A stretch of DNA of 64,000 nt from Hymenobacter actinosclerus (GCF_900111515.1 NZ_FOHS01000004.1:62001-126000), one strand, 5' to 3'; positions 26,041-36,527 are shown, counted from the stretch's first letter. Translations and numbers: made by a program. The notes: a model not told the origin generated them from the sequence alone.

Positions 26041-29000
26041 TTGCCGGTTTACCTGCGTCGCATTTTATACGCCCTGCTGGGGCTGGTTGGGCTGATCCTG
26101 CTTATAGTGGTCGGCCTGTTTTTCTACGTCCAGACGCCCTCGGGGCAGGATTTCGTGGCCAATCAGGCCCAGAAGTACCTGCGCGACAAGCTCCAGACCG
26201 ATGTGCGCATCGGCAAGTTCCGCTCCGACTTTCGCAACACCATCAGCTTCGACGACGTGTTTCTGGCCGACCAGAAGGGCGACACGCTCGTGTCGGTGGG
26301 TCATCTGGGCGTCAACATCGACATCTTCGCGCTGCTGAAGTCGAAAATCAAGGTCAGCAGCCTGGAGCTGGACAATGGCCGCGTTGCCATCAGCCGCACC
26401 GAGCCCGACAGCATCAGCAACTACGACTTCATCCTCAACGCCTTTGCCACCGGCGACACGGCCACCGTGAACCCCACCACGGCCGCCGACACCACCGGCT
26501 CGGGCTTCACCTACGACATCGGCAAAGCCCGGCTAACCAACGTGCTCCTTACTTATAAGGATGAAGTGGACGGGCTGAACCTGCGCACCAAAGTGGGCGC
26601 GCTGGCCCTGAACATGGACGAGGTGGACGTAGACAACTCCATCTACAAGGTGGATGAGGTGGCGCTGAAGGACGCGACCATCAACTTTGTGCAAACCAAG
26701 GTGCCGCCCGACTCGCCCGCCGATACAGCGGCCCTGACGCTGAAGTTCGGCCTCAACAAGGCCCGGCTCGATAACGTGGCCCTGACCTACCGCAACCGCC
26801 CTTCGGCCCAGTACATTACCACCCGCATCGGCGAGGCCGAGGTAACGGCCGACAACATCGACCTGATAAACAGCCGCGTGGCCCTCAACAAGCTCACGCT
26901 GCGCAACACCACCTTTGCCTACGCCCAGAACGAGGAGGTGCCCACCGAGCAGCGCGTCATCAACCCCGCCGAGGCCGTGCGCGACCTCAACAAATCGGTG
27001 GAAAACGCCACCAACCAGGACGCCAGCTGGATAGTGAGTCTCAGGGAGTCCGATATCAGCGGGGTCGACGTGGCCTTCGACAACTTCAACCAGCCGGCCC
27101 AGCGTACCAAAGTGCGGGGCATGGACTATAATCACCTCAAGTTCAGCAACCTCACGCTGAACACCGAGAACCTGCGCTACTCCGAAAACAGCACCACCGG
27201 CCGCATCACGCAGCTTGCGGGCCAGGAGCAGAGCGGCTTTGCCGTAACCCGCGCCCAGGCCGACGTGGTGTTCGACTCGACCCAGACCCGCCTCGACAAC
27301 CTCGACCTGGTAACGCCCCACACCCGCATCCGCCGCACGCTGGCCATGCAGTACAAGAGCCTCGACGCCCTAACCGACGACCTGGCTAATCTGCAAATTG
27401 AGGCCGACCTGCGCGACACCCGCCTGGGCTTCCGCGATATTCTCTACCTGGCCCCCGACCTGATTGACACCCCGCCCTTCACCACCGGCCCCAACCAGTC
27501 GGTGCTGCTCAGCGGCAAGGTGGGCGGCCGGGTGGGCGATTTGCGCATCCAGGGCCTTGAATTGGTGGGCCTGCGCAACACCCAGCTCGTGGCCAGCGGC
27601 CGCATTCAGGGCCTGCCCGAAACCGACCGCCGCCTCTACGCCGACCTCGACATCAAGAAGTTCGTTACTACTGCCGCCGATATTAAAAGTCTGGTTCCCC
27701 GCGGCACGATTCCGGCCGGCTACTCGCTGCCACCTCTGATGAGCGTGAGCGGCACGTTTAAGGGCCGGCCCACGGCGCTGGTGTTCGATACCGATTTGCG
27801 GGCCACCACCACCTACGGCAACCTGGCTGCCAAAGTGAACGTGGGCGCGGGCCCTGCCGGCCAGGAGCCGATCAAGGCCGTATTCAGCACCCGGCAGCTC
27901 AACGTGGGCAAGCTCATCGGCGACCCAACCATTGGCACCGTAACGGCCAGCGGCACGCTCAGCGGCCGCGGCGGCCTCGACCCCAACCAGCTGCGCGGCC
28001 AGCTGACTGCTAACGTGCAGCAGGCCACCTACAACGGCTACACCTACCACGGCATTGCGGCCAAGGTAGACATCGACCGCAACCGCTACGTGGTAGACGC
28101 CAGCAGCAAGGACGACCCCAACCTCAACCTCGATGTGCTGGCCACCATCGACCTGCGCAACGCTTCCAACCCAACGTATACCGTCGACCGGCTGAACCTG
28201 CGCGGGGCCAACCTCACCGCCCTGGGCTTTTATACCGGCGGCAATCTAAGCGTGCAGGGCGACCTGAAAGCCAACCTCAGCGGCTCCGACCTGAACACCA
28301 TCAACGGTACGTTCTCGGGCAGCCGCATTGCCATTGTGAGTGATGGCAAGCCTTTCGTGCTCGATTCGGTGAGCGGGCGGATTGTGCAGCGCACCGGCCG
28401 CACCGAGGTGGACTTCGCCAGCTCAGTGGCCGATATTGAGCTACGCGGCAACACCCGCCTCGGCGACATTGCCACGGCTTTGGAGCAGCACATCGACCGC
28501 TACTTCAACCTGCCCGGCGTGCAGTACCGCCCCGGCGGACCGTACCGGCAGTTCACGTTCAAGGCCGACGTGAAGGAGCCCAAGGTGTTCTCGGCCTTCG
28601 TGCCCGACCTGCAACAGCTCACGCCCTTCACCCTCACCGGGGGCTTCGACAGCCGCGAGGCCGACCTGCGCCTCAACACCCGCATTGCCCGCATCAAGTA
28701 CGCCGGCTACCAGCTCGATTCGTTGCGCTTGGCGGTGTCGTCGGACCCGCAGAAGCTCGACTACGGACTGCGGCTCGACCAGATCAGGCAGGACACTACC
28801 CTCAACCTGCCCAACCCCAGCCTGAAGGGCAGCATTGCCGACAACAAGGTGGGCACTCACCTGCGCATTGCCCAGAACGACAGCAGCACCAACCTCGACT
28901 TGGGCGGCGTGTTGCAGGTATATGAGCGAGGGGCCTCCTACGGCTTCAGCTTCGACCCCAAGCTGGTGCTCAACAACCAGCAGTGGGCCGTGCAGCCCGG

Positions 29001-31233
29001 CAACGAGCTGCGCTACAACGTGAACACCGGCGCCATCCGGGCCGAAGACGTGGAGCTTAGCCAGGGCCGTCAGCGCATCGCGCTGCAAACCCTGGCCGGC
29101 ACCGGCTACCCCCTCCAGGCCCAGTTCAGCAACCTCAACCTGAATGAGCTGGCCAAGGCCGGCGGCCTCCAGGATTCGCTGGTGGGCGGCGAGCTGAACG
29201 GGCAGGCCGTGGTGAAAGCGTTGGGCCAGCCCGGCATGGCCTTCACGGCCGACGCCAGCCTGCGCGGGCTGACCTACAGCAAAACCCTGCTCGGCGACCT
29301 GGCCCTGAAAGCCAATAACCCTGCCGCCGACCGCTACACTGTGGACCTGCGCCTGACCGGCGGCCCCAACAACAACGATGTGCGCGTGAGCGGCGACTAC
29401 CTGGCCAGCGGCGCTTTGGACATGCAGGCCGACGTTGCGCGCTTTGCCCTCGGCACCGTTGAGCCCTTTTCGCTGGGCCAGATCAAGGAAACCACCGGCT
29501 ACCTGAGCGGCCGGCTGGCCATTGCCGGCACCACCGCCGCCCCCGAGGTGCGCGGCCAGCTCACCACCAACGACGCGGGCTTCACGCTCAGCCAGCTCGG
29601 CGCCCCCTTCACGCTGCCCCGCCAGGATATCACGTTTGATGAGAAAGGCATCCGCCTCAACGACTTCGTGATTCTGGATTCGCTGCAGAACCGGGCCGTA
29701 GTGGATGGCTACGTGCTGACCCAGAACTTCGTGGACTACGGCTTCCGGCTCGATGCCACCACCAAGGATTTCATTGCCGTGCAGAGCACCCAGCGCGAAA
29801 ACCCGCTGTTCTGGGGCAAGCTGATTGTGGATTCCAAGTCGCGCATTACCGGCGACCTGAACCTGATGAAAGTCAATACGACGGCCGCCGTGGTGAAGGG
29901 CTCGAACTTCTTCGTGGCCGTGCCCAACGACGAGGCCGATAAGGTAGCCACCGATGGTATCGTGGAGTTTGTGGACAAGAGCGCCCCGATTGATACCATG
30001 CTGCTGCGGCAGCTGGCCCGGCAGGATTCGGCCAAAACGGCCGCCGGCTACGATATCCGGGCCAACATCACGGTCACCGACGAAACGCCCTTTACCGTTG
30101 TGATTGACGAGGCCTCGGGCGACAACCTGAAGGTGCGGGCCAACGGCACGCTCAACACGGCCATCGACCCGGCGGGCAACATTACGCTCAGCGGCCGGCT
30201 GGCCGTGAAAAGCGGCAAGTACCACCTCTCGCTCTACGACGTAACCGAGCGCGACTTCGAAATTGCCGAGGGCAGCACCATCACCTGGGCCGGCGACCCC
30301 TACACCGGCGCTGCCGACGTGTCGGCCATTTACGTGGCCAAGGCCGCGCCGGCCGAGCTGCTGTCGGGCCAGGGCTCGAACAGCGAAGACCTGAAATCGA
30401 CGGCCCGCAACACCATCCCGTTTGATGTGTACCTGAACGTGGCCGGGGAGTTGCTCAAGCCCGCCATCAGCTTCGATATTCAGCTGCCCGAGGACTCCCG
30501 CTCGCCCCTGCGGCCCCAGATTGAGAACCGCCTGGCCCAGCTGCGCCAGCCCAGCCAGACCGACGAGTTGAACAAGCAGGTGTTCTCGCTGCTGGTGCTC
30601 AACCGCTTTCTGGCCGAAAACCCCTTCGAGAGCAGCGGCGGCAGCATTGTGGCCGAGCAGCTGCGCGGCAGTGCCAGCCAGGTGCTCACCGAGCAGCTCA
30701 ACAAGCTCACCGGCTCCTACCTCTCCAACCTGGGCGTGGAGCTGGGCGTGAACTCGCAGGCCGACTTCTCGTCGGGCTCCGAAAAAACCCGCACCGACCT
30801 GAACGTGGCCGTGCGCCGGCAGCTGTTCAACGACCGCATAACTGTGCGCCTGGGCACCGATGTACCGTTGGGCGGCGGCAACCAAACCAGCAACAGCCAA
30901 AGCGCAAGCGACTTTGCCGGCGACGTAAGCATCGAGTACGACGTGCTGGCCAACGGCCGCCTGCGCCTGCGTGCCTACCGCAACAACGGCTACGGCGACA
31001 TCGACGGGCAGTATGTGCGCAACGGTGCCTCGCTGATTTACCAGCGCGACTACCAGAACTTCGCCGAGCTGTTCAAGGGCATCGACAAGGATGTGAAGCA
31101 GCGCAACAAGGAAATCCGGAAGCAGCAGAAGCAGGAAGAAAAAGCCGCCGCCGACTCGGTAAAAACTACCACCACCGTGCCGCGCCGCGACTCAGCGCGC
31201 GTAGCCGGGCAGCGGCCAACAAGCAGTAAATAG
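26041..31233 (+). CDS. tamB: TamB, translocation and assembly module inner-membrane protein
   Basis: A 1,730-residue TamB/AsmA-like protein that spans the periplasm and links the inner membrane to the outer-membrane TamL/BamA-type protein, helping lipid transport or outer-membrane protein assembly. An N-terminal membrane helix (ALLGLVGLILLIVVGLFFYV, residues 12-31) is followed by the AsmA-like stretch DFVANQAQKYLRDKLQTDVR. A very long repetitive beta-rich region then leads to the TamB/DUF490 C-terminal domain (FDIQLPEDSRSPLRPQIENR, LNKLTGSYLSNLGVELGVN). It ends in a charged Lys/Gln/Glu tail. The start is TTG at 26041, since no ATG lies before the membrane helix. Only 116 bp, filled by an inverted repeat, separate it from tamL. 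Confidence 0.9.
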   Translation: MPVYLRRILYALLGLVGLILLIVVGLFFYVQTPSGQDFVANQAQKYLRDKLQTDVRIGKFRSDFRNTISFDDVFLADQKGDTLVSVGHLGVNIDIFALLKSKIKVSSLELDNGRVAISRTEPDSISNYDFILNAFATGDTATVNPTTAADTTGSGFTYDIGKARLTNVLLTYKDEVDGLNLRTKVGALALNMDEVDVDNSIYKVDEVALKDATINFVQTKVPPDSPADTAALTLKFGLNKARLDNVALTYRNRPSAQYITTRIGEAEVTADNIDLINSRVALNKLTLRNTTFAYAQNEEVPTEQRVINPAEAVRDLNKSVENATNQDASWIVSLRESDISGVDVAFDNFNQPAQRTKVRGMDYNHLKFSNLTLNTENLRYSENSTTGRITQLAGQEQSGFAVTRAQADVVFDSTQTRLDNLDLVTPHTRIRRTLAMQYKSLDALTDDLANLQIEADLRDTRLGFRDILYLAPDLIDTPPFTTGPNQSVLLSGKVGGRVGDLRIQGLELVGLRNTQLVASGRIQGLPETDRRLYADLDIKKFVTTAADIKSLVPRGTIPAGYSLPPLMSVSGTFKGRPTALVFDTDLRATTTYGNLAAKVNVGAGPAGQEPIKAVFSTRQLNVGKLIGDPTIGTVTASGTLSGRGGLDPNQLRGQLTANVQQATYNGYTYHGIAAKVDIDRNRYVVDASSKDDPNLNLDVLATIDLRNASNPTYTVDRLNLRGANLTALGFYTGGNLSVQGDLKANLSGSDLNTINGTFSGSRIAIVSDGKPFVLDSVSGRIVQRTGRTEVDFASSVADIELRGNTRLGDIATALEQHIDRYFNLPGVQYRPGGPYRQFTFKADVKEPKVFSAFVPDLQQLTPFTLTGGFDSREADLRLNTRIARIKYAGYQLDSLRLAVSSDPQKLDYGLRLDQIRQDTTLNLPNPSLKGSIADNKVGTHLRIAQNDSSTNLDLGGVLQVYERGASYGFSFDPKLVLNNQQWAVQPGNELRYNVNTGAIRAEDVELSQGRQRIALQTLAGTGYPLQAQFSNLNLNELAKAGGLQDSLVGGELNGQAVVKALGQPGMAFTADASLRGLTYSKTLLGDLALKANNPAADRYTVDLRLTGGPNNNDVRVSGDYLASGALDMQADVARFALGTVEPFSLGQIKETTGYLSGRLAIAGTTAAPEVRGQLTTNDAGFTLSQLGAPFTLPRQDITFDEKGIRLNDFVILDSLQNRAVVDGYVLTQNFVDYGFRLDATTKDFIAVQSTQRENPLFWGKLIVDSKSRITGDLNLMKVNTTAAVVKGSNFFVAVPNDEADKVATDGIVEFVDKSAPIDTMLLRQLARQDSAKTAAGYDIRANITVTDETPFTVVIDEASGDNLKVRANGTLNTAIDPAGNITLSGRLAVKSGKYHLSLYDVTERDFEIAEGSTITWAGDPYTGAADVSAIYVAKAAPAELLSGQGSNSEDLKSTARNTIPFDVYLNVAGELLKPAISFDIQLPEDSRSPLRPQIENRLAQLRQPSQTDELNKQVFSLLVLNRFLAENPFESSGGSIVAEQLRGSASQVLTEQLNKLTGSYLSNLGVELGVNSQADFSSGSEKTRTDLNVAVRRQLFNDRITVRLGTDVPLGGGNQTSNSQSASDFAGDVSIEYDVLANGRLRLRAYRNNGYGDIDGQYVRNGASLIYQRDYQNFAELFKGIDKDVKQRNKEIRKQQKQEEKAAADSVKTTTTVPRRDSARVAGQRPTSSK

Positions 31234-31246
31234 AGAAACCAAAAGA

Positions 31247-31343
31247 ACGTCATGCAGAGCGGAGCGAAGCATCTTGCGTGCTGACATTGTAATGGTTACC
31301 CAATGTCAGCACGCAAGATGCTTCGCTCCGCTCTGCATGACGT
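31247..31343. repeat. Perfect inverted repeat in the tamB-tamL gap
   Basis: Arms at 31247-31289 and 31301-31343 are perfectly complementary over 43 bp with an 11-nt loop. The left arm begins ACGTCATGCAGAGCGGAGCG. It ends 6 bases before the tamL start codon, so a hairpin in the RNA would sit at the ribosome-binding region. It belongs to the same broad family as 3913 and 55824. Confidence 0.92.
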
Positions 31344-31349
31344 CCCAAA

Positions 31350-33818
31350 ATGAATCAGCCAGTGCCCCAACTTCAACCTCCCCGCCCCCTGTTCTCCCGC
31401 TTTATCCGCTCCGGCCGCCGGTTGGCGGCGGGGCTGCTGCTGGCCGGGCTGGCCGGGTGCAGCGGCCTCAAGTTCATCCCCGATGGCGCCCGCCTCTACA
31501 CGGGCAGCACCGTTAAGCTTAAGTCGAACACCGGCTCCGAAATACCCAACGAGGCGGTAGTGCAGACCGAGTTGGAAGCCGTAATTGCGCCCAAGCCCAA
31601 CTCGTCCATTCTGGGGCTGCGGCCCAAGCTGTACTTCTGGCACATGGGCGTGGGCAAAACCAAGGGTATCGGGCACTGGCTGGCCGACAAGTACGGCGAG
31701 GAGCCGGTGCTCTTCAGCAAGGTCGATACTGCCAGGGTGGCCGGGCTGATGCTCAACCGCCTCAACAACGACGGCTTCTTCAAGCCCGAGGTGCGCGCCA
31801 ACGTCAAGCTCGAAGAGCGCACGGCCTCGGTCGATTACGAGGCCCGCGTGAACGATGTGTACCGCATCAAGGAGGTGTTTTTCCCCGAGCGCGACACGCT
31901 GCTCGACCGCGACATTCGGGCCACCCAGGCTGCCTCGCTGCTGAAGGCGGGCGACCCGTACAACCTGCAAACCTTCGTGAACGAGCGGGTGCGGATCGAC
32001 AACGAGCTCAAGAACAAGGGCTACTACTATTTCGCACCCGACTACCTGCTGTTCCAGGTCGATAGCACCCTCAACAACCAGGTGAACGTGTACGTGAAAG
32101 TGAAGGGCAGCATCCCGGCCAAGGCCGCCCAGCCCTACGTGCTCAACCGCGTGGTGCTCAACACCGACTACACGCTCCAGGACACGACCACCAACAAAAC
32201 GCCCATCAACTACCGGGGCTACCGCTACTACCCCGACGAGTCGGTGTTCAAGGCCAGGGCTATTACCAACGCCGTGTTCCTGTACCCCGACAGCCTCTAC
32301 CGCCGCCGCCGCGCCGACCAGACCTTGAGCCGCCTCATGAGCCTGGGCACCTTCCGCTTCGTCGACCAGCAGTTCCGGCCCGCCCGCAACAAGCCCGACT
32401 CGCTGCAATATGGCTTTCTGAACGCCATCGTGCGCATGACGCAGGTGCCCAAGAAGTCGCTGCGGGCCGAGGTGCAGATGAACGCCTCCAACCTGTTTAC
32501 CGGGCCGGCCCTGGTGGTGCAGTACCGCAACCGCTCGGCGCTGCGCGGGGCCGAGCAGCTGCTCATCAACGCCCAGGCCTCGGCCGAAACGGGCAAGGGT
32601 GCGCTGTCGGGCGTTACCTCCACCCAGTTCGGCATTGATGCCCAGCTGCTGGTGCCCCGCCTGATTACGCCGCCCTTCGATATCCGGCTGCGCAACTCCG
32701 ATTTCCAGCCCCGCACCTTCTTCGAGGCGGGCGCCAAGTACGTGCTGCGCACCAAGTACTTCCAACAGAACGTCTTCAACCTGGGCTACGGCTACAGCTG
32801 GAAAACCAAGCTCACCAACGAGCACCGCCTGCAACCCGTCGATTTACAGTATGTGCGCCTGAGCAAAGAGGAAGACGTTTTCAAGCGCCTGCTTGAGCAA
32901 AGGCCCTTCCTCAAGCAGAGCTTCCGCCAGCAGTTCATTCTGGGCAGCAGCTACACCTATACCTACAACCAGCAGGTGCTGGAGCAGCGCCGCAACCAGA
33001 TTTACTTCAGCGGCGGCCTGGAGCTGTCGGGCAACCTGGCCTACCTGCTCAAGAACCTGAGCGGGGCCGACAAACAGGCGCCCGAAGGCCAACGGCCCGC
33101 GTACGAAATTGCGGGGCAGGCCTTCTCGCAGTATTCCAAACTAAACCTGGAGCTGCGCAACTACTACCGCACGTCAGTGAATCCGGCCAGCGGCAACAAA
33201 CTAGCGGCCCGGCTGCTCATCGGGGCCGGTATTCCCTACCTCAACTCCAGCGTGCTGCCCTACCTGAAACAGTACGGCATCGCCGGCCCCAACAGCGTGC
33301 GGGCCTTTGCCGCCCGCGGCGTGGGCCCCGGCACCTACCGCACCCCTGCCAACGACTCCAACGGCGGCTTCTACGACCAGGTGGGCGACATCCGCATCGA
33401 AGGCAACGTGGAGTACCGCCAGGACCTGTTTCCGTACGTGAAAGGAGCGGTGTTTATTGATGCGGGCAACATCTGGCTGGTGAACGGCGACCCCGCCCGC
33501 GCCACCTACACTACCACCAGCACCGACGCGGAAGGCAACAACGGCGTGGCCGACGGTAAAAACGGCCAGTTCAAGTTCAACTCCTTTTTCAAGGAACTGG
33601 CCGTGGGTGCCGGCGTGGGCCTGCGCATCGACGTGCAGTTCTTCGTCATCCGCCTCGATGCCGCCGTGCCCGTGCGCTACCCCTACGCCAACAAGGAAAT
33701 CAAAGTCCGGCGGAATTCCGAAATCCCGCTCCCCCCCGGACTTACTGATACTTACAAGAAGAGCCATGTTGGCTACGAAGGCCTCCGCCTGAACCTCGGC
33801 ATTGGGTATCCTTTTTAA
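31350..33818 (+). CDS. tamL: TamL, BamA/TamA-family outer-membrane lipoprotein
   Basis: An 822-residue member of the BamA/TamA (Omp85) family in the lipoprotein form found in Bacteroidota. The signal segment RLAAGLLLAGLAGCSGLKFI places the lipobox Cys near residue 37, after a long N-terminal leader. POTRA-like regions follow (DVYRIKEVFFPERDTLLDRD; YVLNRVVLNTDYTLQD), then the surface-antigen/D15 barrel with FAARGVGPGTYRTP, the motif GDIRIEGNVEYRQDLF and the C-terminal strand LRLNLGIGYPF ending in Phe. It works with TamB, encoded just upstream. The start could be affected by the repeat hairpin that ends at 31343. Confidence 0.9.
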   Translation: MNQPVPQLQPPRPLFSRFIRSGRRLAAGLLLAGLAGCSGLKFIPDGARLYTGSTVKLKSNTGSEIPNEAVVQTELEAVIAPKPNSSILGLRPKLYFWHMGVGKTKGIGHWLADKYGEEPVLFSKVDTARVAGLMLNRLNNDGFFKPEVRANVKLEERTASVDYEARVNDVYRIKEVFFPERDTLLDRDIRATQAASLLKAGDPYNLQTFVNERVRIDNELKNKGYYYFAPDYLLFQVDSTLNNQVNVYVKVKGSIPAKAAQPYVLNRVVLNTDYTLQDTTTNKTPINYRGYRYYPDESVFKARAITNAVFLYPDSLYRRRRADQTLSRLMSLGTFRFVDQQFRPARNKPDSLQYGFLNAIVRMTQVPKKSLRAEVQMNASNLFTGPALVVQYRNRSALRGAEQLLINAQASAETGKGALSGVTSTQFGIDAQLLVPRLITPPFDIRLRNSDFQPRTFFEAGAKYVLRTKYFQQNVFNLGYGYSWKTKLTNEHRLQPVDLQYVRLSKEEDVFKRLLEQRPFLKQSFRQQFILGSSYTYTYNQQVLEQRRNQIYFSGGLELSGNLAYLLKNLSGADKQAPEGQRPAYEIAGQAFSQYSKLNLELRNYYRTSVNPASGNKLAARLLIGAGIPYLNSSVLPYLKQYGIAGPNSVRAFAARGVGPGTYRTPANDSNGGFYDQVGDIRIEGNVEYRQDLFPYVKGAVFIDAGNIWLVNGDPARATYTTTSTDAEGNNGVADGKNGQFKFNSFFKELAVGAGVGLRIDVQFFVIRLDAAVPVRYPYANKEIKVRRNSEIPLPPGLTDTYKKSHVGYEGLRLNLGIGYPF

Positions 33819-33857
33819 TCAGAACTGTTAGCCTCCGTTCAAAAGCCCGTTGCCCAG

Positions 33858-33905
33858 AACCCGAAAGGGCCCCGCACCTAACCAAGTGCGGGGCCCTTTC
33901 GGGTT
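33858..33905. terminator. Bidirectional terminator between tamL and the oxidoreductase gene
   Basis: A perfect 20-bp stem (AACCCGAAAGGGCCCCGCAC at 33858-33877, complement at 33886-33905) with an 8-nt loop, midway between two convergent stop codons. Confidence 0.85.
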
Positions 33906-33923
33906 TCAGCTAACAGCTCAAAA

Positions 33924-36470
33924 TCAGGCTTCCACTGCCATGCGGATTTCCGCCGGGGCACCCACGGTTTTACTGGCTGGCACCACGGTCACGCGCACGT
34001 ACTTCGAGGTGGGCGTATTGCTCTTCTTGGCCACGCTGCCGATGGGCACGAGCGGGTTGGCCTCGGGGAAGTAGGCCGACACGTTCCCTTTCGGAATATC
34101 GTAGGGCACGGCCACGAACTTCTCGACGGTGCGGTCCTGGCCGTTGTAGTGGCTGGTGATGTCGATGAGGTCCTTGGCCTTGAGGCCGCGGTCGGCCATG
34201 TCCTGGGCGTTCATGAACAGCACGCGCCGCTCGCCGTGAATGCCGCGGTAGCGGTCGTTGTAGTCGTAGATGGTGGTATTGAACTGGTCGTGGCTGCGCA
34301 CGGTCATCAGAATCAGCTCGTCGGCCCCTACCTCGTAGCGCTCCAGCTCGGTGGTCGTGAAGTGGGCCATGCCGTCCTTGGTCGTGAAGTTCCGGTCGCG
34401 GGGGCCATTGGGCAGGTAAAACCCGCCGGGCCGCCGCAGCTTCTCGTTGAAGTTCTCGAAGCCCGGAATCACCCGCGCAATATGGTCGCGGATAACGTCG
34501 TAGTTCTCCGTCATGGCCACCCAGTCGGCAATGTTGGTTTTCTCGCCCAGCGTGGCAATGGCCACGCCGGCCAGAATGGCCACTTCGCTCAGCATCTGGC
34601 CGCGCAACGGCTCCAGTACCCCCTTGTTCTGGCTTACCACGCCCATCGAGTTTTCGCACGAAGTCATCTGGTGGCCGCTTTTCTGCATGTCGATGTCGGC
34701 GTGCGTGAAGCAGGGCAGCAGCAGGCTCGTTTTGCCGGTGGTGAGGTGGCCGCGGTTGAGCTTGGTACCCACGTACACCGTGAGGTTCTGCTTGCGCATG
34801 GCCTCGGCAATGAACTCGGTGTCGGGGCCGGCGCCCAGCAGGTTGCCGCCGAGGCCGAAGTACACTTTCACGTCGCCCCGGTGCATGGCCTTGATGGCGT
34901 CCACGGTGTCGTAGCCGTGCTCGGTGGGCGAGGTGAAGTTGAACTCGGCGCCCAGCCGGTCGAGGAAATCCTGCGACATCTGCTCCCAGATGCCCATCGT
35001 GCGGTCGCCCTGCACGTTGGAGTGGCCGCGCACCGGGCAGGTGCCGGCCCCAGGCTTGCCGATGGCACCCTTCAGCAGCAGCAGGTTCACCAGCTCCTGA
35101 ATTGTCTGCACGCCCTGGCGCTGCTGGGTCAGGCCCATGGCCCAGCAAATGATGATTTTCTTCTTGTTGGCCAGCAGGTTGGCCGCCTCCAGCAGGTCGG
35201 CGCGCGAAATGCCGCTTATTTCCTCAATGTCCTCCCAGCTCGTGGCCTTGATGTTGGCAATGGCCGACTCGTAGCCCTCGGTGTACTTGTTGATGAAATC
35301 GAAATCGAACACCTGGCCGGGATTGAGCTCCTCGGCGGCCAGCAGGTGCTTCATAATGCCGCGTAGCAGGGCCATGTCGCCATCAATGCGCACCTGCAAA
35401 TACACGTCGGTTATTACCGTGCCGTTGCCCAGCAGCGCGCCCAGGGCCTTCAGCGGGTTCATGAAATCCTGGGGGTTCTTGAAGTGGTTCAGGCCGGCCT
35501 CAATCAACGGGTTTACGCTGATGATTTTGGCCCCGTTTTGCTTGGCCAGCTGCAGGGCGCTCAGCATCCGTGGGTGGTTGGTGCCCGGGTTCTGGCCGAT
35601 AATCATAATGACTTCGGCCTCATGAATGTCGTTGAGCGTGACCGAGCCCTTGCCCAGGCCCAGCGTGCTGCTCAGGGCGGCGCCGCTGCTTTCGTGGCAC
35701 ATGTTGGAGCAGTCGGGCAGGTTGTTGGTGCCGAACTGCCGGGCGAAGAGCTGGAACAGGAAAGCCGGCTCGTTGGGCACCTTGCCCGAGGTGTAGAACA
35801 CGGCCTCGTCGGGCGAGGCCAGCGCGTTCAGCTCGGTGGCAATCAGCTGGAAGGCGTCGGCCCACTCGATGGGCTTGTAGTGGTTGTCGCCGGGGCGCAG
35901 CACCAGGGGGTGGGTGAGGCGGCCGGCGTTGTTCTGGTCGCGGTCGGTCATCTGCGAGAGCTGGGCCAGGCTGTGGCGGGCGAAGAACTCGGGCCCGCAG
36001 GCCTTGTCGTCGGCATCCGAAGCCGTCGCCTTGGCGCCGTTTTCGCAGAACTCGGCGATGGAGCGGTGGTGGTCGGGGTCGGGCCAGGCGCAGCTTGAGC
36101 AGTCGAAGCCATCCTTCTGGTTCATGTTCAGCAGGCCCTTGGTACCACGGTCCAGGCCCCCCTCGCCCCAGCTAAACGACATGCTCTTGATAACGGCCGT
36201 AACGCCGGCGGCCACCGTCTGGCGGGGCTCCAGACGCAGGCCCGTCAGGGCCTCGGGGGGCTGGGCCAGAATGGGGTGGTTGTACTTGGCGTTGGCCACG
36301 TCGGGCGCTTTAATGGGCTCGGGCACGTTGTTGCGGTTGGTGGGGTCGTAGTTGTCGGGGGCGGGCGCCTGGCCCTGGTCGGGCCGCTCGCCGCTTTTAG
36401 GCGCGTGGTCGGCCTTTTGTTCGTTGGTCTGGCCGGCTTTTCCGGGGTCAGTGGCAGGAGAATTTTCCAT
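33924..36470 (-). CDS. FdhF/YdeP-type molybdopterin oxidoreductase
   Basis: An 848-residue molybdopterin-dependent oxidoreductase of the YdeP group, related to formate dehydrogenase alpha subunits but usually of unknown substrate. The conserved FDCSSCAWPDP (about residues 109-119) matches the family signature that replaces the usual four-Cys iron-sulfur motif. NMCHESSG holds the likely molybdenum-ligand Cys, encoded by a normal Cys codon rather than a Sec UGA. Further family stretches are MIIGQNPGTNHPRML and PVRGHSNVQGDRTMGIW. The first 60 residues are a polar extension. It is cytoplasmic (no Tat signal). DUF7009-like and fdhD genes lie upstream on the same strand, consistent with cofactor sulfuration by FdhD. 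Confidence 0.9.
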   Translation of the reverse strand: MENSPATDPGKAGQTNEQKADHAPKSGERPDQGQAPAPDNYDPTNRNNVPEPIKAPDVANAKYNHPILAQPPEALTGLRLEPRQTVAAGVTAVIKSMSFSWGEGGLDRGTKGLLNMNQKDGFDCSSCAWPDPDHHRSIAEFCENGAKATASDADDKACGPEFFARHSLAQLSQMTDRDQNNAGRLTHPLVLRPGDNHYKPIEWADAFQLIATELNALASPDEAVFYTSGKVPNEPAFLFQLFARQFGTNNLPDCSNMCHESSGAALSSTLGLGKGSVTLNDIHEAEVIMIIGQNPGTNHPRMLSALQLAKQNGAKIISVNPLIEAGLNHFKNPQDFMNPLKALGALLGNGTVITDVYLQVRIDGDMALLRGIMKHLLAAEELNPGQVFDFDFINKYTEGYESAIANIKATSWEDIEEISGISRADLLEAANLLANKKKIIICWAMGLTQQRQGVQTIQELVNLLLLKGAIGKPGAGTCPVRGHSNVQGDRTMGIWEQMSQDFLDRLGAEFNFTSPTEHGYDTVDAIKAMHRGDVKVYFGLGGNLLGAGPDTEFIAEAMRKQNLTVYVGTKLNRGHLTTGKTSLLLPCFTHADIDMQKSGHQMTSCENSMGVVSQNKGVLEPLRGQMLSEVAILAGVAIATLGEKTNIADWVAMTENYDVIRDHIARVIPGFENFNEKLRRPGGFYLPNGPRDRNFTTKDGMAHFTTTELERYEVGADELILMTVRSHDQFNTTIYDYNDRYRGIHGERRVLFMNAQDMADRGLKAKDLIDITSHYNGQDRTVEKFVAVPYDIPKGNVSAYFPEANPLVPIGSVAKKSNTPTSKYVRVTVVPASKTVGAPAEIRMAVEA

Positions 36471-36527
36471 GGGAAAGCGAATAGCAAAGGTGGGATAGGG
36501 AACGTAAGCCGGACCGTAGCGGCCGCA

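Noticed and set aside
28441-30900. 819-codon minus-strand open frame inside tamB
   Set aside because: Low-complexity translation with the composition of a shadow frame; tamB is clear on the other strand. The same holds for the open frame at 41035-42837 opposite nrdA.
33924-36470. Selenocysteine-containing formate dehydrogenase
   Set aside because: The ligand position is a Cys codon within NMCHESSG, with no in-frame TGA, and the CSSCAWPDP signature points to the YdeP group.
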